A stretch of DNA of 64,000 nt from Desulfomonile tiedjei. GTDB lineage: Bacteria; Desulfobacterota; Desulfomonilia; Desulfomonilales; Desulfomonilaceae. Where the stretch lies: NCBI GenBank assembly GCA_016218715.1, contig JACRDG010000032.1:124001-188000 (forward strand), in the 5' to 3' direction. The translations under genes and the position numbers were made by a program. The notes below the pieces were generated by a model. That model did not search any database. It saw nothing but the letters and a program-made list of their open reading frames with translations, and was not told where the DNA came from. This document shows positions 35,021-44,062 of this stretch, in pieces. The first letter of the stretch is position 1, and every line of letters begins with the position of its first letter.

Positions 35021-36334
35021 TTACTGCTCGTCTTCGTCCGTGAGGCCCATTCGTTCTCGGACGGTTTGTTCGAAGCCCCTGTCCGAGGGATGATAGAAGC
35101 GCTTTCCTTTGAGTTCCGACGGGAGATGCTGCTGATCGACCTTCGCATCAGGGAAGTCGTGTGCATACTGGTAGCCTTTCCCGTACCCGATCTTCTTCAT
35201 GAAATGAGTCGGTGCATTTCTCAGGTGAAGGGGCACGGGAAGATGGCCCGAACGGGCGATCTCTTCCTTGATGCTTATGTACGCAGTCTCCAGGGCATTG
35301 GATTTGGGGGCGGTGGCGAGGAAGACCACTGCCTGGGCCAAAGCCAGCCCAGCCTCGGGGAGCCCGACGTACCGGCAAGCCTGAAAGGCTGCCACGGCCT
35401 GTTCGAGTGCGCGCGGAGACGCCAACCCGACGTCTTCACTGGCAAACCGAATCAAGCGTCGTGCGATGTACAGGGGATCTTCGCCGGCTTCGATCATACG
35501 CCCCATCCAGTAGAGGCCCGCGTCGGGATCGCTGTCGCGCAATGATTTGTGCAGAGCGCTGATCAGGTTGTAATGTTCTTCGCCCGACTTGTCGTAGAGC
35601 AAATTCCGTTTCTGCACGGTCTCCCGGATCAGGTCCTGTGAGATGACGCCTTCGTGATGCCGATGCGCCTCAACCGCCACCACCTCCAAGATATTCAGGG
35701 CCGCTCTGGCATCGCCGCCGGACAGGGCGACGATGAGTTCCGCGGAATCCGGCTCGAACTGTACCGACAGGGCTCCCACACCTCGTTCGGAATCTTTGAC
35801 GGCACGCAGGAGAATCTCGTGCACTGCTTCGAACGGCAGTGGTTCCAGGATGAACACCCTGAGCCGCGACAGAAGGGCCGCGTTGACCTCGAAGCTCGGG
35901 TTTTCGGTTGTCGCACCGATGAGCACAATGGTGCCGTTCTCCACATGAGGGAGGAGGTAGTCCTGTTGTGACTTGTTGAAGCGGTGAATCTCGTCGAGGA
36001 ACAGGATCGTGCGGGTCCGCGAGTATTTGAGATCTTCCCGAGCCTGATGCGCCAACTCCCTGATCTCCTTCACCCCCGCGGTCACGGCCGAGTAGTGCAC
36101 GAAACGGGCCTTGCACTTGCGCGCGACGATCTGAGCGAGCGTGGTCTTCCCGGTCCCCGGCGGACCCCAGAAGAGCATCGAAAAGAGACGGTCTTCTTCG
36201 ATGGCTCGACGCAGAATCTTTCCAGGTCCCACGAGGTTTTCCTGGCCCAGGAATTCGTCGAGATCTCGCGGGCGCATTCGGTCGGCCAGCGGACGATCCG
36301 AATCGGTGAGTATGGCGCTGTCGAAGAGGTCCAT
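35021..36334 (-). CDS. rarA: replication-associated recombination protein A
   Basis: 437 residues; AAA+ ATPase of the RarA/MgsA/WRNIP1 family acting at stalled replication forks. The N-terminus PLADRMRPRDLDEFLGQ is typical. Walker A GPPGTGKTT is near residues 57-65, Walker B ILFLDEIHRFNK, sensor 1 IGATTENPSFEVN, and the C-terminal tetramerisation region includes YAHDFPDAKVDQQHLP. Length is normal. The ATG at 36334 gives the expected family start. Confidence 0.95.
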   Translation of the reverse strand: MDLFDSAILTDSDRPLADRMRPRDLDEFLGQENLVGPGKILRRAIEEDRLFSMLFWGPPGTGKTTLAQIVARKCKARFVHYSAVTAGVKEIRELAHQAREDLKYSRTRTILFLDEIHRFNKSQQDYLLPHVENGTIVLIGATTENPSFEVNAALLSRLRVFILEPLPFEAVHEILLRAVKDSERGVGALSVQFEPDSAELIVALSGGDARAALNILEVVAVEAHRHHEGVISQDLIRETVQKRNLLYDKSGEEHYNLISALHKSLRDSDPDAGLYWMGRMIEAGEDPLYIARRLIRFASEDVGLASPRALEQAVAAFQACRYVGLPEAGLALAQAVVFLATAPKSNALETAYISIKEEIARSGHLPVPLHLRNAPTHFMKKIGYGKGYQYAHDFPDAKVDQQHLPSELKGKRFYHPSDRGFEQTVRERMGLTDEDEQ

Positions 36335-36518
36335 GGTTGCAAGTGTTCTCCGTCACCGTGAGGGTTTCCAAAAGCCCTCTTTGCAAGGTACTCCTGTCTC
36401 GTCCCTCACGCAAGCGTATTTACCTTGTTCTTAAAGGGATTACGCCATTTTCTGGATTTTCGGGCCGATTCGTGTTACTCACTCTGATAATACTCAGCGA
36501 AAAACGGTCGAGGCTTGA

Positions 36519-37352
36519 ATGAGGCGCATCGGATTGCTCCTGAAGCGCTCCGAAGAGAAAGCGGTACTGTTGGGCGCGAAGATGTGCCACTTTCTGAAGG
36601 AGAGCGGGAAGGAGGTTCTTCTCGAGGAATCCTGCAAAGAGCTGGCTGTCGCGTGGAGCGCGAACGTAACGGAAACCCTCCCCGACGAAGTCGATCTCCT
36701 GGTCGTTCTTGGAGGCGACGGGACGATCCTGCGGGCCGCTGCCCTGCTCAACGCCAAACCGACGCCGGTACTGGGGATCAACCTGGGACGTGTAGGCTTC
36801 ATGGCCGAGGTGTCCCCCGATGAAGCCATTTCAGAACTCAAGTCAGCCATGGCGGGGACCGCACTCCTCGTCAAGAGAATGCTGCTGCAGATCACGCTGC
36901 CTGACGGGAAAACCGCTAGAGTGCTCAATGAGCTGGTCATTCATTGGGGCGGGATCGCGCGGTTGATCGACCTGGGCATACGACCGGGCAACTCGCGGGA
37001 GATCGAGTTGCGGGCCGACGGCCTCATCGTCTCTACCCCGGTCGGGTCCAGCGCCTATTCTTTTGCTGCCAGCGGCCCGCTGATCCATCCGGATGTGGAA
37101 GGGATACTCCTGACCCCCATCTGCCCGTACGCCGGACTGAAGCGCCCTCTCTTGATCCCGGCTCACCTGGAGACCGAAATCGTCCTGAAACGAGGCGAGG
37201 ATCTCACACTCACCCTCGACGGACATACCACGGTCGATCTGCAGCAGAATCAGTCCATCCGAGTGGTTCGTTCGCAACTGCCCTTCGTCATGGTGAAGAC
37301 CAAGGCTCGGGATTATTTTGACGTGCTCAAAGAAAAGCTGGGCTTACTCTAA
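36519..37352 (+). CDS. nadK: NAD kinase
   Basis: 277 residues. It phosphorylates NAD+ to NADP+. The signature LVVLGGDGTILRAA is at residues 64-77, followed by VLGINLGRVGFMAEV, and the substrate segment LIVSTPVGSSAYSFAASGPLIHP. The start MRRIGLLLKRSEEKA has the normal family layout. It lies upstream of recN in the same orientation, a frequent bacterial order. Confidence 0.96.
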   Translation: MRRIGLLLKRSEEKAVLLGAKMCHFLKESGKEVLLEESCKELAVAWSANVTETLPDEVDLLVVLGGDGTILRAAALLNAKPTPVLGINLGRVGFMAEVSPDEAISELKSAMAGTALLVKRMLLQITLPDGKTARVLNELVIHWGGIARLIDLGIRPGNSREIELRADGLIVSTPVGSSAYSFAASGPLIHPDVEGILLTPICPYAGLKRPLLIPAHLETEIVLKRGEDLTLTLDGHTTVDLQQNQSIRVVRSQLPFVMVKTKARDYFDVLKEKLGLL

Positions 37353-37404
37353 TCCGACATGTCTGGTTGCCGGCAGGGATAAACCTGTCTGGCACAGAAG
37401 AAGG

Positions 37405-37450
37405 AGAGCTCCGATGGTGGCCTTTTTTCGATCGAACCGCACGGAGCTCT
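37405..37450. repeat. inverted repeat between nadK and recN
   Basis: AGAGCTCCG (37405-37413) and CGGAGCTCT (37442-37450) are perfect inverse arms. No T-run follows on the plus strand, so I do not call it a terminator. It lies 53 bases after the nadK stop. Confidence 0.4.
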
Positions 37451-37535
37451 TGAAAAATTAGCTTCAGGGCCATATGTACTGATCGCTGAAGCCGGACCTC
37501 GGAGGCGCGCTCCCGCGAGTATCGTGTTGGCCAGA

Positions 37536-39215
37536 ATGCTCAGGTATCTCAAAATCTCCAACGTAGCCATTATCGACCAGGTCGAGGTGGAATTCGCCAA
37601 GGGATTCAACGTCCTGACCGGCGAAACCGGGGCCGGGAAGTCGATTCTCATCGGCGCGCTGGACCTGCTCCTGGGCTCGAAGGCTTCGGGCGATCTTATT
37701 CGAACCGGAGAAGACGAGGCATCGGTGGAAGGGCTCTTCGAGATCCCCACGGACATGGCCCTCCCGGAAGGCCTCGATGCCGAAGCCGCGGCAACCGGTG
37801 AACTGCTCCTCTCGCGGAGATTGACCCGTTCCGGAAGGTCCCGGTGCTCGGTCAACGGGAATTTGGCCACGCTGACCATGCTCCAGGCCCTGGGACGCCA
37901 ACTGGTCAACATATTCGGCCAGCACGAACATCGGGTCCTGTTGGACCCGGAGGAACACGTGGAGATCCTCGATCGCTTCGGCGGTTTGCTGAAGTCACGG
38001 CAAGCGGCCGCAGACACTTTTGGAGCCTGGACGAAAGCCACGAGAGATCTGGCCCAGGCCGAGCGCCGCCAGGAGGAGATCAAGCGGCAGGTTCAAGAGA
38101 ACGCGGCAGCCGCGGAGGAACTGACTCAAGCCGCGCTGAGAGACGGTGAGGAGCAAGAAATCCTCGAGGAGAGAGAGGTCCTCAAGAAGGCTTCCCAGAT
38201 CCGCGAGAAGGCGTACGAGGCGTACGAGAACCTCTACTCACGCTCCGGGAGCCTGCTGGAACGGTTGTCCGAGGTCAAGAAAGGAATGGATTATTTGGCT
38301 TCGGCCAACCCCAAACTCGAAAGTCTCCGCGAGAACTTCCAGGAAGCGGTGTACCGACTGGAAGACGTGGCCATGGAACTGAGAGGCCTATCCGAGAAGT
38401 CACGCTCAGATCCGGGCCGGTTGGAGCAAATTGAAGAGAGGCTCGCTCTCATTAGACGTCTCAAGAAGAAATACGGCGCAGACGTTCCCGGCCTCATCCA
38501 GTACCTGGAAACGCTCGGCCGCGAGGCAGGAGACGTGCTGGAAGCCCGAACCCTCGTGAAGAATCTCAGGGCTGCTGTCGAAAGCACCCGCAAGGATTAC
38601 CTGGCGGCTGCGCACCGGCTCTCCTCGGAGAGACGAGACACCGCGGCGAAACTCGAATCATCGATGTCCGAGGAACTGAGGGAACTGGCAATGCCCGAAG
38701 CCCTGTTTCGGGTCCATATGCACGAGATCGACGAGCAAAAAGGCTCCACTCTAGGTTTGGAAAAGGTGGAATTCTTTCTGGCATCCAACCCCGGCGAGGC
38801 GCCGCGGCCGCTGGCGCGAATCGCTTCCGGCGGGGAACTCTCCCGGATCATGTTGTCTCTCAAGGCGCTCCAGCTCGATGCGCGCGGGGCGGGCACCATG
38901 ATTTTCGACGAAGTCGACGCGGGTATCGGCGGGCACACGGCTTTCTCGGTGGGGACGCGGCTGGCGAGAGTGGCGGAGCGCCAGCAGGTGCTTTGCGTAA
39001 CGCATTTGCATCAGATAGCGGCGCTCGCGGACCACCACCTCTCGGTGAGCAAATCGGTGAGCAGAGGGCGGACCCGTATCAGGGTGGAACCGCTCGATCG
39101 CGACCAGCGGGTGGATGAGCTGGCGCGTATGCTGGGCGCGTCTCCTTCTTCGGAGTCGGTGAAAGAGCACGTGAGAAGGCTCATGGAGGGGAGAGTCGTG
39201 GAGGGATCGGGATGA
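37536..39215 (+). CDS. recN: DNA repair protein RecN
   Basis: About 559 residues; SMC-like ATPase for double-strand break repair. Walker A LTGETGAGKS is at about residues 27-36. Long coiled-coil segments occupy about 150-380. The C-terminal ATPase half carries the signature RIASGGELSRIMLSLK and Walker B MIFDEVDAGIGG. I chose the ATG at 37536 (MLRYLKISNVAIID), the typical RecN N-terminus; a GTG at 37524 is also in frame. Its end overlaps argA by four bases. Confidence 0.94.
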   Translation: MLRYLKISNVAIIDQVEVEFAKGFNVLTGETGAGKSILIGALDLLLGSKASGDLIRTGEDEASVEGLFEIPTDMALPEGLDAEAAATGELLLSRRLTRSGRSRCSVNGNLATLTMLQALGRQLVNIFGQHEHRVLLDPEEHVEILDRFGGLLKSRQAAADTFGAWTKATRDLAQAERRQEEIKRQVQENAAAAEELTQAALRDGEEQEILEEREVLKKASQIREKAYEAYENLYSRSGSLLERLSEVKKGMDYLASANPKLESLRENFQEAVYRLEDVAMELRGLSEKSRSDPGRLEQIEERLALIRRLKKKYGADVPGLIQYLETLGREAGDVLEARTLVKNLRAAVESTRKDYLAAAHRLSSERRDTAAKLESSMSEELRELAMPEALFRVHMHEIDEQKGSTLGLEKVEFFLASNPGEAPRPLARIASGGELSRIMLSLKALQLDARGAGTMIFDEVDAGIGGHTAFSVGTRLARVAERQQVLCVTHLHQIAALADHHLSVSKSVSRGRTRIRVEPLDRDQRVDELARMLGASPSSESVKEHVRRLMEGRVVEGSG

Positions 39216-39667
39216 TTCGAAAAGCGACACTGCGGGATGTCAGAGCGATCCATCGATTGATCTCGGAACAGGCCAAGGACGGCCATATTCTCCTGCGCGC
39301 GTTGACCGAGCTGTATGCCCAAGTGAGAGACTTCACCGTCCATTGCGTCGATGGATCGGACGAGATCGTCGGGTGCGGCGCGCTCCACTTTGTCTGGGAA
39401 GATCTCGCGGAGGTTCGATCCCTCGCGGTGACAACGAATTATCAGCATAAAGGGATAGGGGCCGAGTTGATAGAGGCTCTCCTGGAAGAAGCGCGGCAGA
39501 TGGAGGTCAAACAGGTGTTCGTACTAGCCAACAGGACAAGCCTGTTCGAGCGATGCGGCTTCGCGGTCATGGAGAAAAATCTTCTTCCGCACAAGATATG
39601 GGCCGACTGCCTCCGATGCACCAAGTTTCCTGACTGCGACGAAATAGCGCTTGCGAGGACTCCCTGA
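39212..39667 (+). CDS. argA: ArgA-type amino-acid N-acetyltransferase
   Basis: 151 residues; a short GNAT protein of the stand-alone N-acetylglutamate synthase type. The core VWEDLAEVRSLAV leads into the acetyl-CoA loop NYQHKGIGAELI, and the C-terminus has LPHKIWADCLRCTKFPDCDE, with three cysteines typical of this subgroup. It probably makes N-acetylglutamate for arginine synthesis, although no arg genes are nearby. The start overlaps the recN stop (ATGA). Confidence 0.88.
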   Translation: MIRKATLRDVRAIHRLISEQAKDGHILLRALTELYAQVRDFTVHCVDGSDEIVGCGALHFVWEDLAEVRSLAVTTNYQHKGIGAELIEALLEEARQMEVKQVFVLANRTSLFERCGFAVMEKNLLPHKIWADCLRCTKFPDCDEIALARTP

Positions 39668-40284
39668 TGAGCGACGGCACATTCACTGAAGCTTCCACGG
39701 CCGCGGGCGGGGAGCCGCGTCGGTTCGCCCGGCCGCCGGCAAGTGCCGCGGCCGAAACCTCGCCCGACGCTCTGGCGACGGGCAGCACAAAGAGCTTCCG
39801 GACGAGAGTCCGGAGTCTCGCGACGTGGGCAACAATCCTGGTGGGGTTCTCCTTTCTGGTCGGCTGCGGAGCGCTTAACCTGGGAAAGTTTAAGGGACTC
39901 GAAGTCTCGGGACGAGACGAGAGTTACTTTTTGCTGAAAGAGGTTTTCCTCACGGGCGGTTCCGCAGCCCTCCCGCGGGACAGCTTCGATCACAAGATGC
40001 ATGAGACCGTAAATCTGATCTTCAAACCAAGGAGCGAGAAGAACACGTACGTGGCCAAGACCGTCTGGGAAGACCCGAACCATCAGGAGTTTCGCACTAT
40101 CAGGGCCACCTACGACAAACAACAGGAAGGAAAGGAAGGGATAGATCGCGGCCAGAAACAAGCGACCACGCGCGTCCATACTGTCGAGACCGCAGAACTG
40201 TTCCAGCACAAACCGGGCATCTGGAAGGTGAGCGTCTACCTCGACGACGTCCTGGCGCGGCGGCTGACGTTTACGGTCCGCTGA
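39667..40284 (+). CDS. predicted lipoprotein of unknown function
   Basis: 205 residues; not recognised. A polar, Ala/Ser-rich N-terminal stretch of about 55 residues precedes a hydrophobic segment TILVGFSFLVGCGAL, whose L-V-G-C looks like a lipobox (Cys about residue 67). The long pre-sequence is odd for a lipoprotein, and a later start is possible. The remainder is a predicted beta-rich domain ending in KPGIWKVSVYLDD. It overlaps argA by one base and runs 49 bases into the convergent MFS gene. Confidence 0.65.
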   Translation: MSDGTFTEASTAAGGEPRRFARPPASAAAETSPDALATGSTKSFRTRVRSLATWATILVGFSFLVGCGALNLGKFKGLEVSGRDESYFLLKEVFLTGGSAALPRDSFDHKMHETVNLIFKPRSEKNTYVAKTVWEDPNHQEFRTIRATYDKQQEGKEGIDRGQKQATTRVHTVETAELFQHKPGIWKVSVYLDDVLARRLTFTVR

Positions 40285-41465
40285 CGAGAGGCAACCAGCC
40301 CCCAACTGGATTCGCTCTCTGCGCTTCGAGACACACCGACGTAGGCGTGGAGCGCTGCGGCTGCGAACATGAGGATCCCTGCCGCAAGGAACATCAACGG
40401 CAGCCCCTCGGTCTTTGCTAGGAAACCCCACGCAAGAACCGACACATTGATTCCCACCCCGAAAGATCCGGTGAACAGCGCGACCACCACGGCCCGGTTC
40501 TGATCGTTGGAACGGTCCACCATCCGCGCCATCATGGCTGGATAGGAAAGGCCTTGAACCAATCCGAACAAGGCGCCGAGGAACATCGTCTGAGTCAGAG
40601 AACTAATCCCCGACGTGGCTGCCAGCATGACCCCGAACCCCAGGAGACACGCAAAGATCAGTCGGTCCCGATTGAGGGAATCTGCGAGGGTTCCCAGCAG
40701 AAACCTGACGAGAATGAGCGTGAGGCCGTAGCACACGAAGAAGATCCCTGCACGTAGCCCCAGGTCGCGGGCCAGCAAAGGAAAGAAGGTCGTCATCGCG
40801 GCGAAACCCGATCCGAATATCACCGCGGTAGTCATCATCCCCAGATGCCCGTCACGCGCCGCGGTGGGGAAGAAACCCATCATGGTAGTCGTTCCCGCGT
40901 TCTTTCGTTCCGGCTCGCGCACGAGCAGGGCCATCAGGAAACCGATAAGCCCGAAACCCATCATCAGCACGAAATATGCGTCGCGCCCCCAGGTCAGCAG
41001 ACACGTCTCCCCAATATACGGCCCGACTGAAACCGCCAGCGATCCCGAGACGCCGAACAGGCCTATCCCTTGAGCGCGCTTGTCGGACGGTACCAGATCG
41101 ACCACCGACGTGGCACAGGCATTGAAACACATGGCGAAAGCCAGCCCCTGCAGCAATCTGACGCAAATCATCAGGGGTGAGTAGTGATCGAAGAGCATGT
41201 AGCCGCCGTTGGTCAGGCCCATGAGGAGTATGCCGCTCACCATGAAGAACTTGCGACCCCAGCGGTCGATGAGGGGCGCCACAAACGGGAGCGATCCCAG
41301 CGACGTGATGCCGAGGGACCCCATAACCATGCCCACGTCGGCCTTGTCCCCGCCCATTTCCACGATGACTACGGGGAGAAAGCTCCATGTCGCGACAATC
41401 AGGAACAAACAGAAATTGACGGCCGCGACGAGCAGAAAGTGTGCGTTCAGAAAGATTGACGACAT
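40236..41465 (-). CDS. major facilitator superfamily transporter
   Basis: 409 residues with about twelve hydrophobic helices. The loop between helices 2 and 3 carries DRWGRKFFMVSG, the MFS signature, and the second half has the related DSLNRDRLIFA. It is an inner-membrane secondary transporter; the substrate is not predictable, with an efflux-type permease most likely. The last 16 codons overlap the convergent lipoprotein gene. A small lipoprotein lies just upstream in the same direction. Confidence 0.88.
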   Translation of the reverse strand: MSSIFLNAHFLLVAAVNFCLFLIVATWSFLPVVIVEMGGDKADVGMVMGSLGITSLGSLPFVAPLIDRWGRKFFMVSGILLMGLTNGGYMLFDHYSPLMICVRLLQGLAFAMCFNACATSVVDLVPSDKRAQGIGLFGVSGSLAVSVGPYIGETCLLTWGRDAYFVLMMGFGLIGFLMALLVREPERKNAGTTTMMGFFPTAARDGHLGMMTTAVIFGSGFAAMTTFFPLLARDLGLRAGIFFVCYGLTLILVRFLLGTLADSLNRDRLIFACLLGFGVMLAATSGISSLTQTMFLGALFGLVQGLSYPAMMARMVDRSNDQNRAVVVALFTGSFGVGINVSVLAWGFLAKTEGLPLMFLAAGILMFAAAALHAYVGVSRSAESESSWGLVASRQRTVNVSRRARTSSR

Positions 41466-41478
41466 ACTCGATCGATTC

Positions 41479-41841
41479 TCAATAGAAAGACCTCGGCTGA
41501 CTTGCTTCAGGCCTTTCTTGAGCCGGTTCCCATTTACCGCCTCGGTTAATGAAACGGCGTCGGTGTCGGTCCTGGGTCTCCACTGGACCGCCTGACGGCG
41601 AAGTCACCACCGGCGGAGCCGGTTCCGTGGTCCCCTGCTGGCCGGCGGTCGCGGGACCGGGCCCAATGGGTGTAGGTTGCTGCACGGGTGTTTCCGGCTT
41701 AGTCGGGCCCTCGGAAACGTCTTCTTCCTGTATCTTCGGCTGTGACAACGGTTCCTTCCGTTCCGGCAGGAGGGTCGAGCATCCCCAGCAGCAAGCAAGC
41801 ACGAGCACCCAGAGTGTCGAACGCATGAGTTTTCGACTCAT
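41479..41841 (-). CDS. small proline-rich lipoprotein
   Basis: 120 residues. The signal peptide ends in a lipobox, VLACCWGC, near residue 21. The mature part is disordered and rich in Pro, Glu, Gln and Thr, ending with a basic patch RHRRRFINRGGKW. The ATG at 41841 is preceded by GGGAAG and places the positive SRKLMR stretch right before the hydrophobic core; a start at 41865 is less convincing. No function can be assigned. It is 13 bases upstream of the MFS gene. Confidence 0.65.
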   Translation of the reverse strand: MSRKLMRSTLWVLVLACCWGCSTLLPERKEPLSQPKIQEEDVSEGPTKPETPVQQPTPIGPGPATAGQQGTTEPAPPVVTSPSGGPVETQDRHRRRFINRGGKWEPAQERPEASQPRSFY

Positions 41842-42015
41842 CGAAGCTTCCCTTTCGCGAAGCATATTATTCGGGTGCTGGACAGCTCGTCAACCTCCAA
41901 GCGGCATTGGCTCACACGAGCCGGGATCAGAGCCGGTGACCGACCACCGGGACAATGGCCATCCCCCGGGATCACGATGGGTGATGGATGCCGGACCGGG
42001 GAAACGCTCAATCCG

Positions 42016-42657
42016 TCAGTGGTTGTGCGCATTGGATGCGCGTCCCGGCTCCGTCGAAAAGACCTGAGTCGCGTACCCAAGGTCGTTGCGGCACGGCATG
42101 ACCCCGACTCCGAGGAACCGGAACTTCGGATTCAGCATGTTCTTTTTGTGGCGGGGGCTCTTCAACCACCCCGAGACCACCTCCTGGGCCCAAACCTTCG
42201 GTTTCTTGGTCAGCGTGCGGTACGCAATGTTCTCCCCGCCGTTTCGCACACCTATTGAAGCCAATCTTTCGGGGAACCGCTGCCGCCCTTTCGGGAAAAC
42301 CTCCGACTCGTGTTCCAGCGTCTTCGTCTGGCACATGTCTTTGCTGTGCCGGACGGCCAGGCCATGGAGCGCTACACTGTGCTGGAGAGGCTTCAGACTC
42401 TCCCGACGTCGCTCTATATTTGTTAGACGCAGGATCTCCTCCTCCATCATATGCACCTCGGTCCGGGTGACCGAAGTCTCGGGTTCGCGATCCGCCTTGG
42501 CCGAGTTCTTCTCAGCTCCGTAGCTGGGATCCATACAGCCCAGAAAAACCAGAGCCGCGAAGGCCAGCAGTCTCACGGGCATCGACTGCCAACCACTGTG
42601 GCCGTAGAACCAACGATAAGTGCCGTGTCCCAGGATTTCCGCCATTACCCCTCTCAT
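42016..42657 (-). CDS. CAP/SCP-domain exported protein
   Basis: About 213 residues. A hydrophobic export segment (VRLLAFAALVFLGC) precedes an SCP/CAP domain. Family features are HMMEEEILRLTNIERRR, HSKDMCQTKTLEHES, NGGENIAYR, VSGWLKSPRHKKNML and the terminal GVGVMPCRNDLGYATQVF, with the two histidines and glutamate of the CAP cavity. Its function outside the cell is unknown. The start is uncertain: 42657 has AGGAG very close, and an ATG at 42582 would put the signal peptide at the N-terminus. Confidence 0.82.
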   Translation of the reverse strand: MRGVMAEILGHGTYRWFYGHSGWQSMPVRLLAFAALVFLGCMDPSYGAEKNSAKADREPETSVTRTEVHMMEEEILRLTNIERRRESLKPLQHSVALHGLAVRHSKDMCQTKTLEHESEVFPKGRQRFPERLASIGVRNGGENIAYRTLTKKPKVWAQEVVSGWLKSPRHKKNMLNPKFRFLGVGVMPCRNDLGYATQVFSTEPGRASNAHNH

Positions 42658-42764
42658 GGCTCCTCTCGTGGAGAACTCGCCGGGAAAATTCCCGTTGCCA
42701 TGCGGTCCAGGGGGTTCTATACTGGAAAAGCTGGAAAACATCTATCCGCAAAGACCGGCAATGA

Positions 42765-43850
42765 ATGAATAGACCCGCCGACTACCCAATTAGTTCCCAT
42801 GAGAAACGCGTCGGTCGATTTGTCCAAGGTTTGACCGCCTTGCTCGTCCTTTGCGCACTCTGCTGTGACATGCCCGCGGAGGCCAAGAACCCGGCCAGGA
42901 TTTCAGTACTCATCGTGACCGGAATGCCCGGGGGAACGTACTACCACGTAGGGCTCGGAATGGCCTCCCTCTGGACCACCAAACTGCAAGACGAAGAGAT
43001 ACGCGTTTCAGCCGCGGCTTCGGAAGGTTCTCGCGAGAATATCCAGGCGATCCGGATCGCGGACGCGGACCTGATTCTCGCGGAAGATTTCTTATGTTCC
43101 ATGGCGTACCACGGCACAGGCCTGTACAAAGGCCGGCCTGTCCCTGAATTGAGGAGCGTGACGACCCTCTGGCCCGATACGGTTCATCTCCTGATCCGGG
43201 CCGACAAAAAGCATACGGGGAATATCGAGGACCTTCATGGGCTGGTGCTGGCCACAGGCCTGCCCGATAGCGGGAATCGATTGACCGCAGAGATGCTGGT
43301 GCGGATCTTGAAACCCGGGAAGCGAAAAGTGCGCCTCCGTTATATGACGAACATGGCCGGCGTCGAGGCGCTCAGGAAAGGGGCAGTTCAAGCGCTCGAC
43401 CTGACGGGAGGGCCGCCGGTTCCGCTGGTTACCACGCTGCTCAACGAGGGTAATCCTGCGCTGGCGTTTCTGGAAATTACTGACGCGCAGCTCGAAGCAC
43501 TCAAGGCGGGCGGCGGACCGTTCTTCTTCCGGCAGGAGATCGCGGCCCGAACGTATCCGAGTCAGGACAAACCGATCCATACCATCGGCCAGCCGTGCAT
43601 TCTTGCGGTCACCGATACGCTCGACCCGGAAGTGGTCTACGCCCTGACCAAGAGTCTGTACGAGAATCTCGATTACCTGGCGAGAGTTCACCCGGCCTGC
43701 CGCAGCATGTCGCTCGACCACGCGCTGGAGAGGTTAACCGTCCCGCTGCATCCCGGTGCGATCCGTTACTTTCAGGAGCAGGACATCGAGATCCCGGAGC
43801 ACCTGATTCCACCGGACAAGTCCGAGGGACGGAAGGCACCCGCGGAATGA
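42765..43850 (+). CDS. TAXI-family TRAP transporter solute-binding protein
   Basis: 361 residues. A signal peptide ends near residue 41. The mature protein opens with the TAXI hallmark VTGMPGGTYYHVGLGMA and continues with VSAAASEGSRENIQAI and LDLTGGPPVPLV. It should deliver an organic acid or similar solute to a TRAP permease in the membrane. No dctQM-type fused permease gene is adjacent, so the partner lies elsewhere or the protein has a sensing role. The next plus-strand gene is thiolase, 212 bases away. Confidence 0.83.
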   Translation: MNRPADYPISSHEKRVGRFVQGLTALLVLCALCCDMPAEAKNPARISVLIVTGMPGGTYYHVGLGMASLWTTKLQDEEIRVSAAASEGSRENIQAIRIADADLILAEDFLCSMAYHGTGLYKGRPVPELRSVTTLWPDTVHLLIRADKKHTGNIEDLHGLVLATGLPDSGNRLTAEMLVRILKPGKRKVRLRYMTNMAGVEALRKGAVQALDLTGGPPVPLVTTLLNEGNPALAFLEITDAQLEALKAGGGPFFFRQEIAARTYPSQDKPIHTIGQPCILAVTDTLDPEVVYALTKSLYENLDYLARVHPACRSMSLDHALERLTVPLHPGAIRYFQEQDIEIPEHLIPPDKSEGRKAPAE

Positions 43851-44062
43851 AGTACGAAATGAGGAAATAGCCAACAGCGGGTCTGACCCGCAGACAGGAC
43901 AATCAGTGTAGCCGTTCGCCGGGACGAACCCAGTCCCCTGAGATCACGGTGGGTGAGGTTTGGACGGGGAGATGGTCTCCCCCTCCATCCTGACCGGGCG
44001 CAGAGCCGCCTCAAGCCCGGTGAACGATTACCATTCAGCCAATCGACCGAGGAGGTTTTTTT

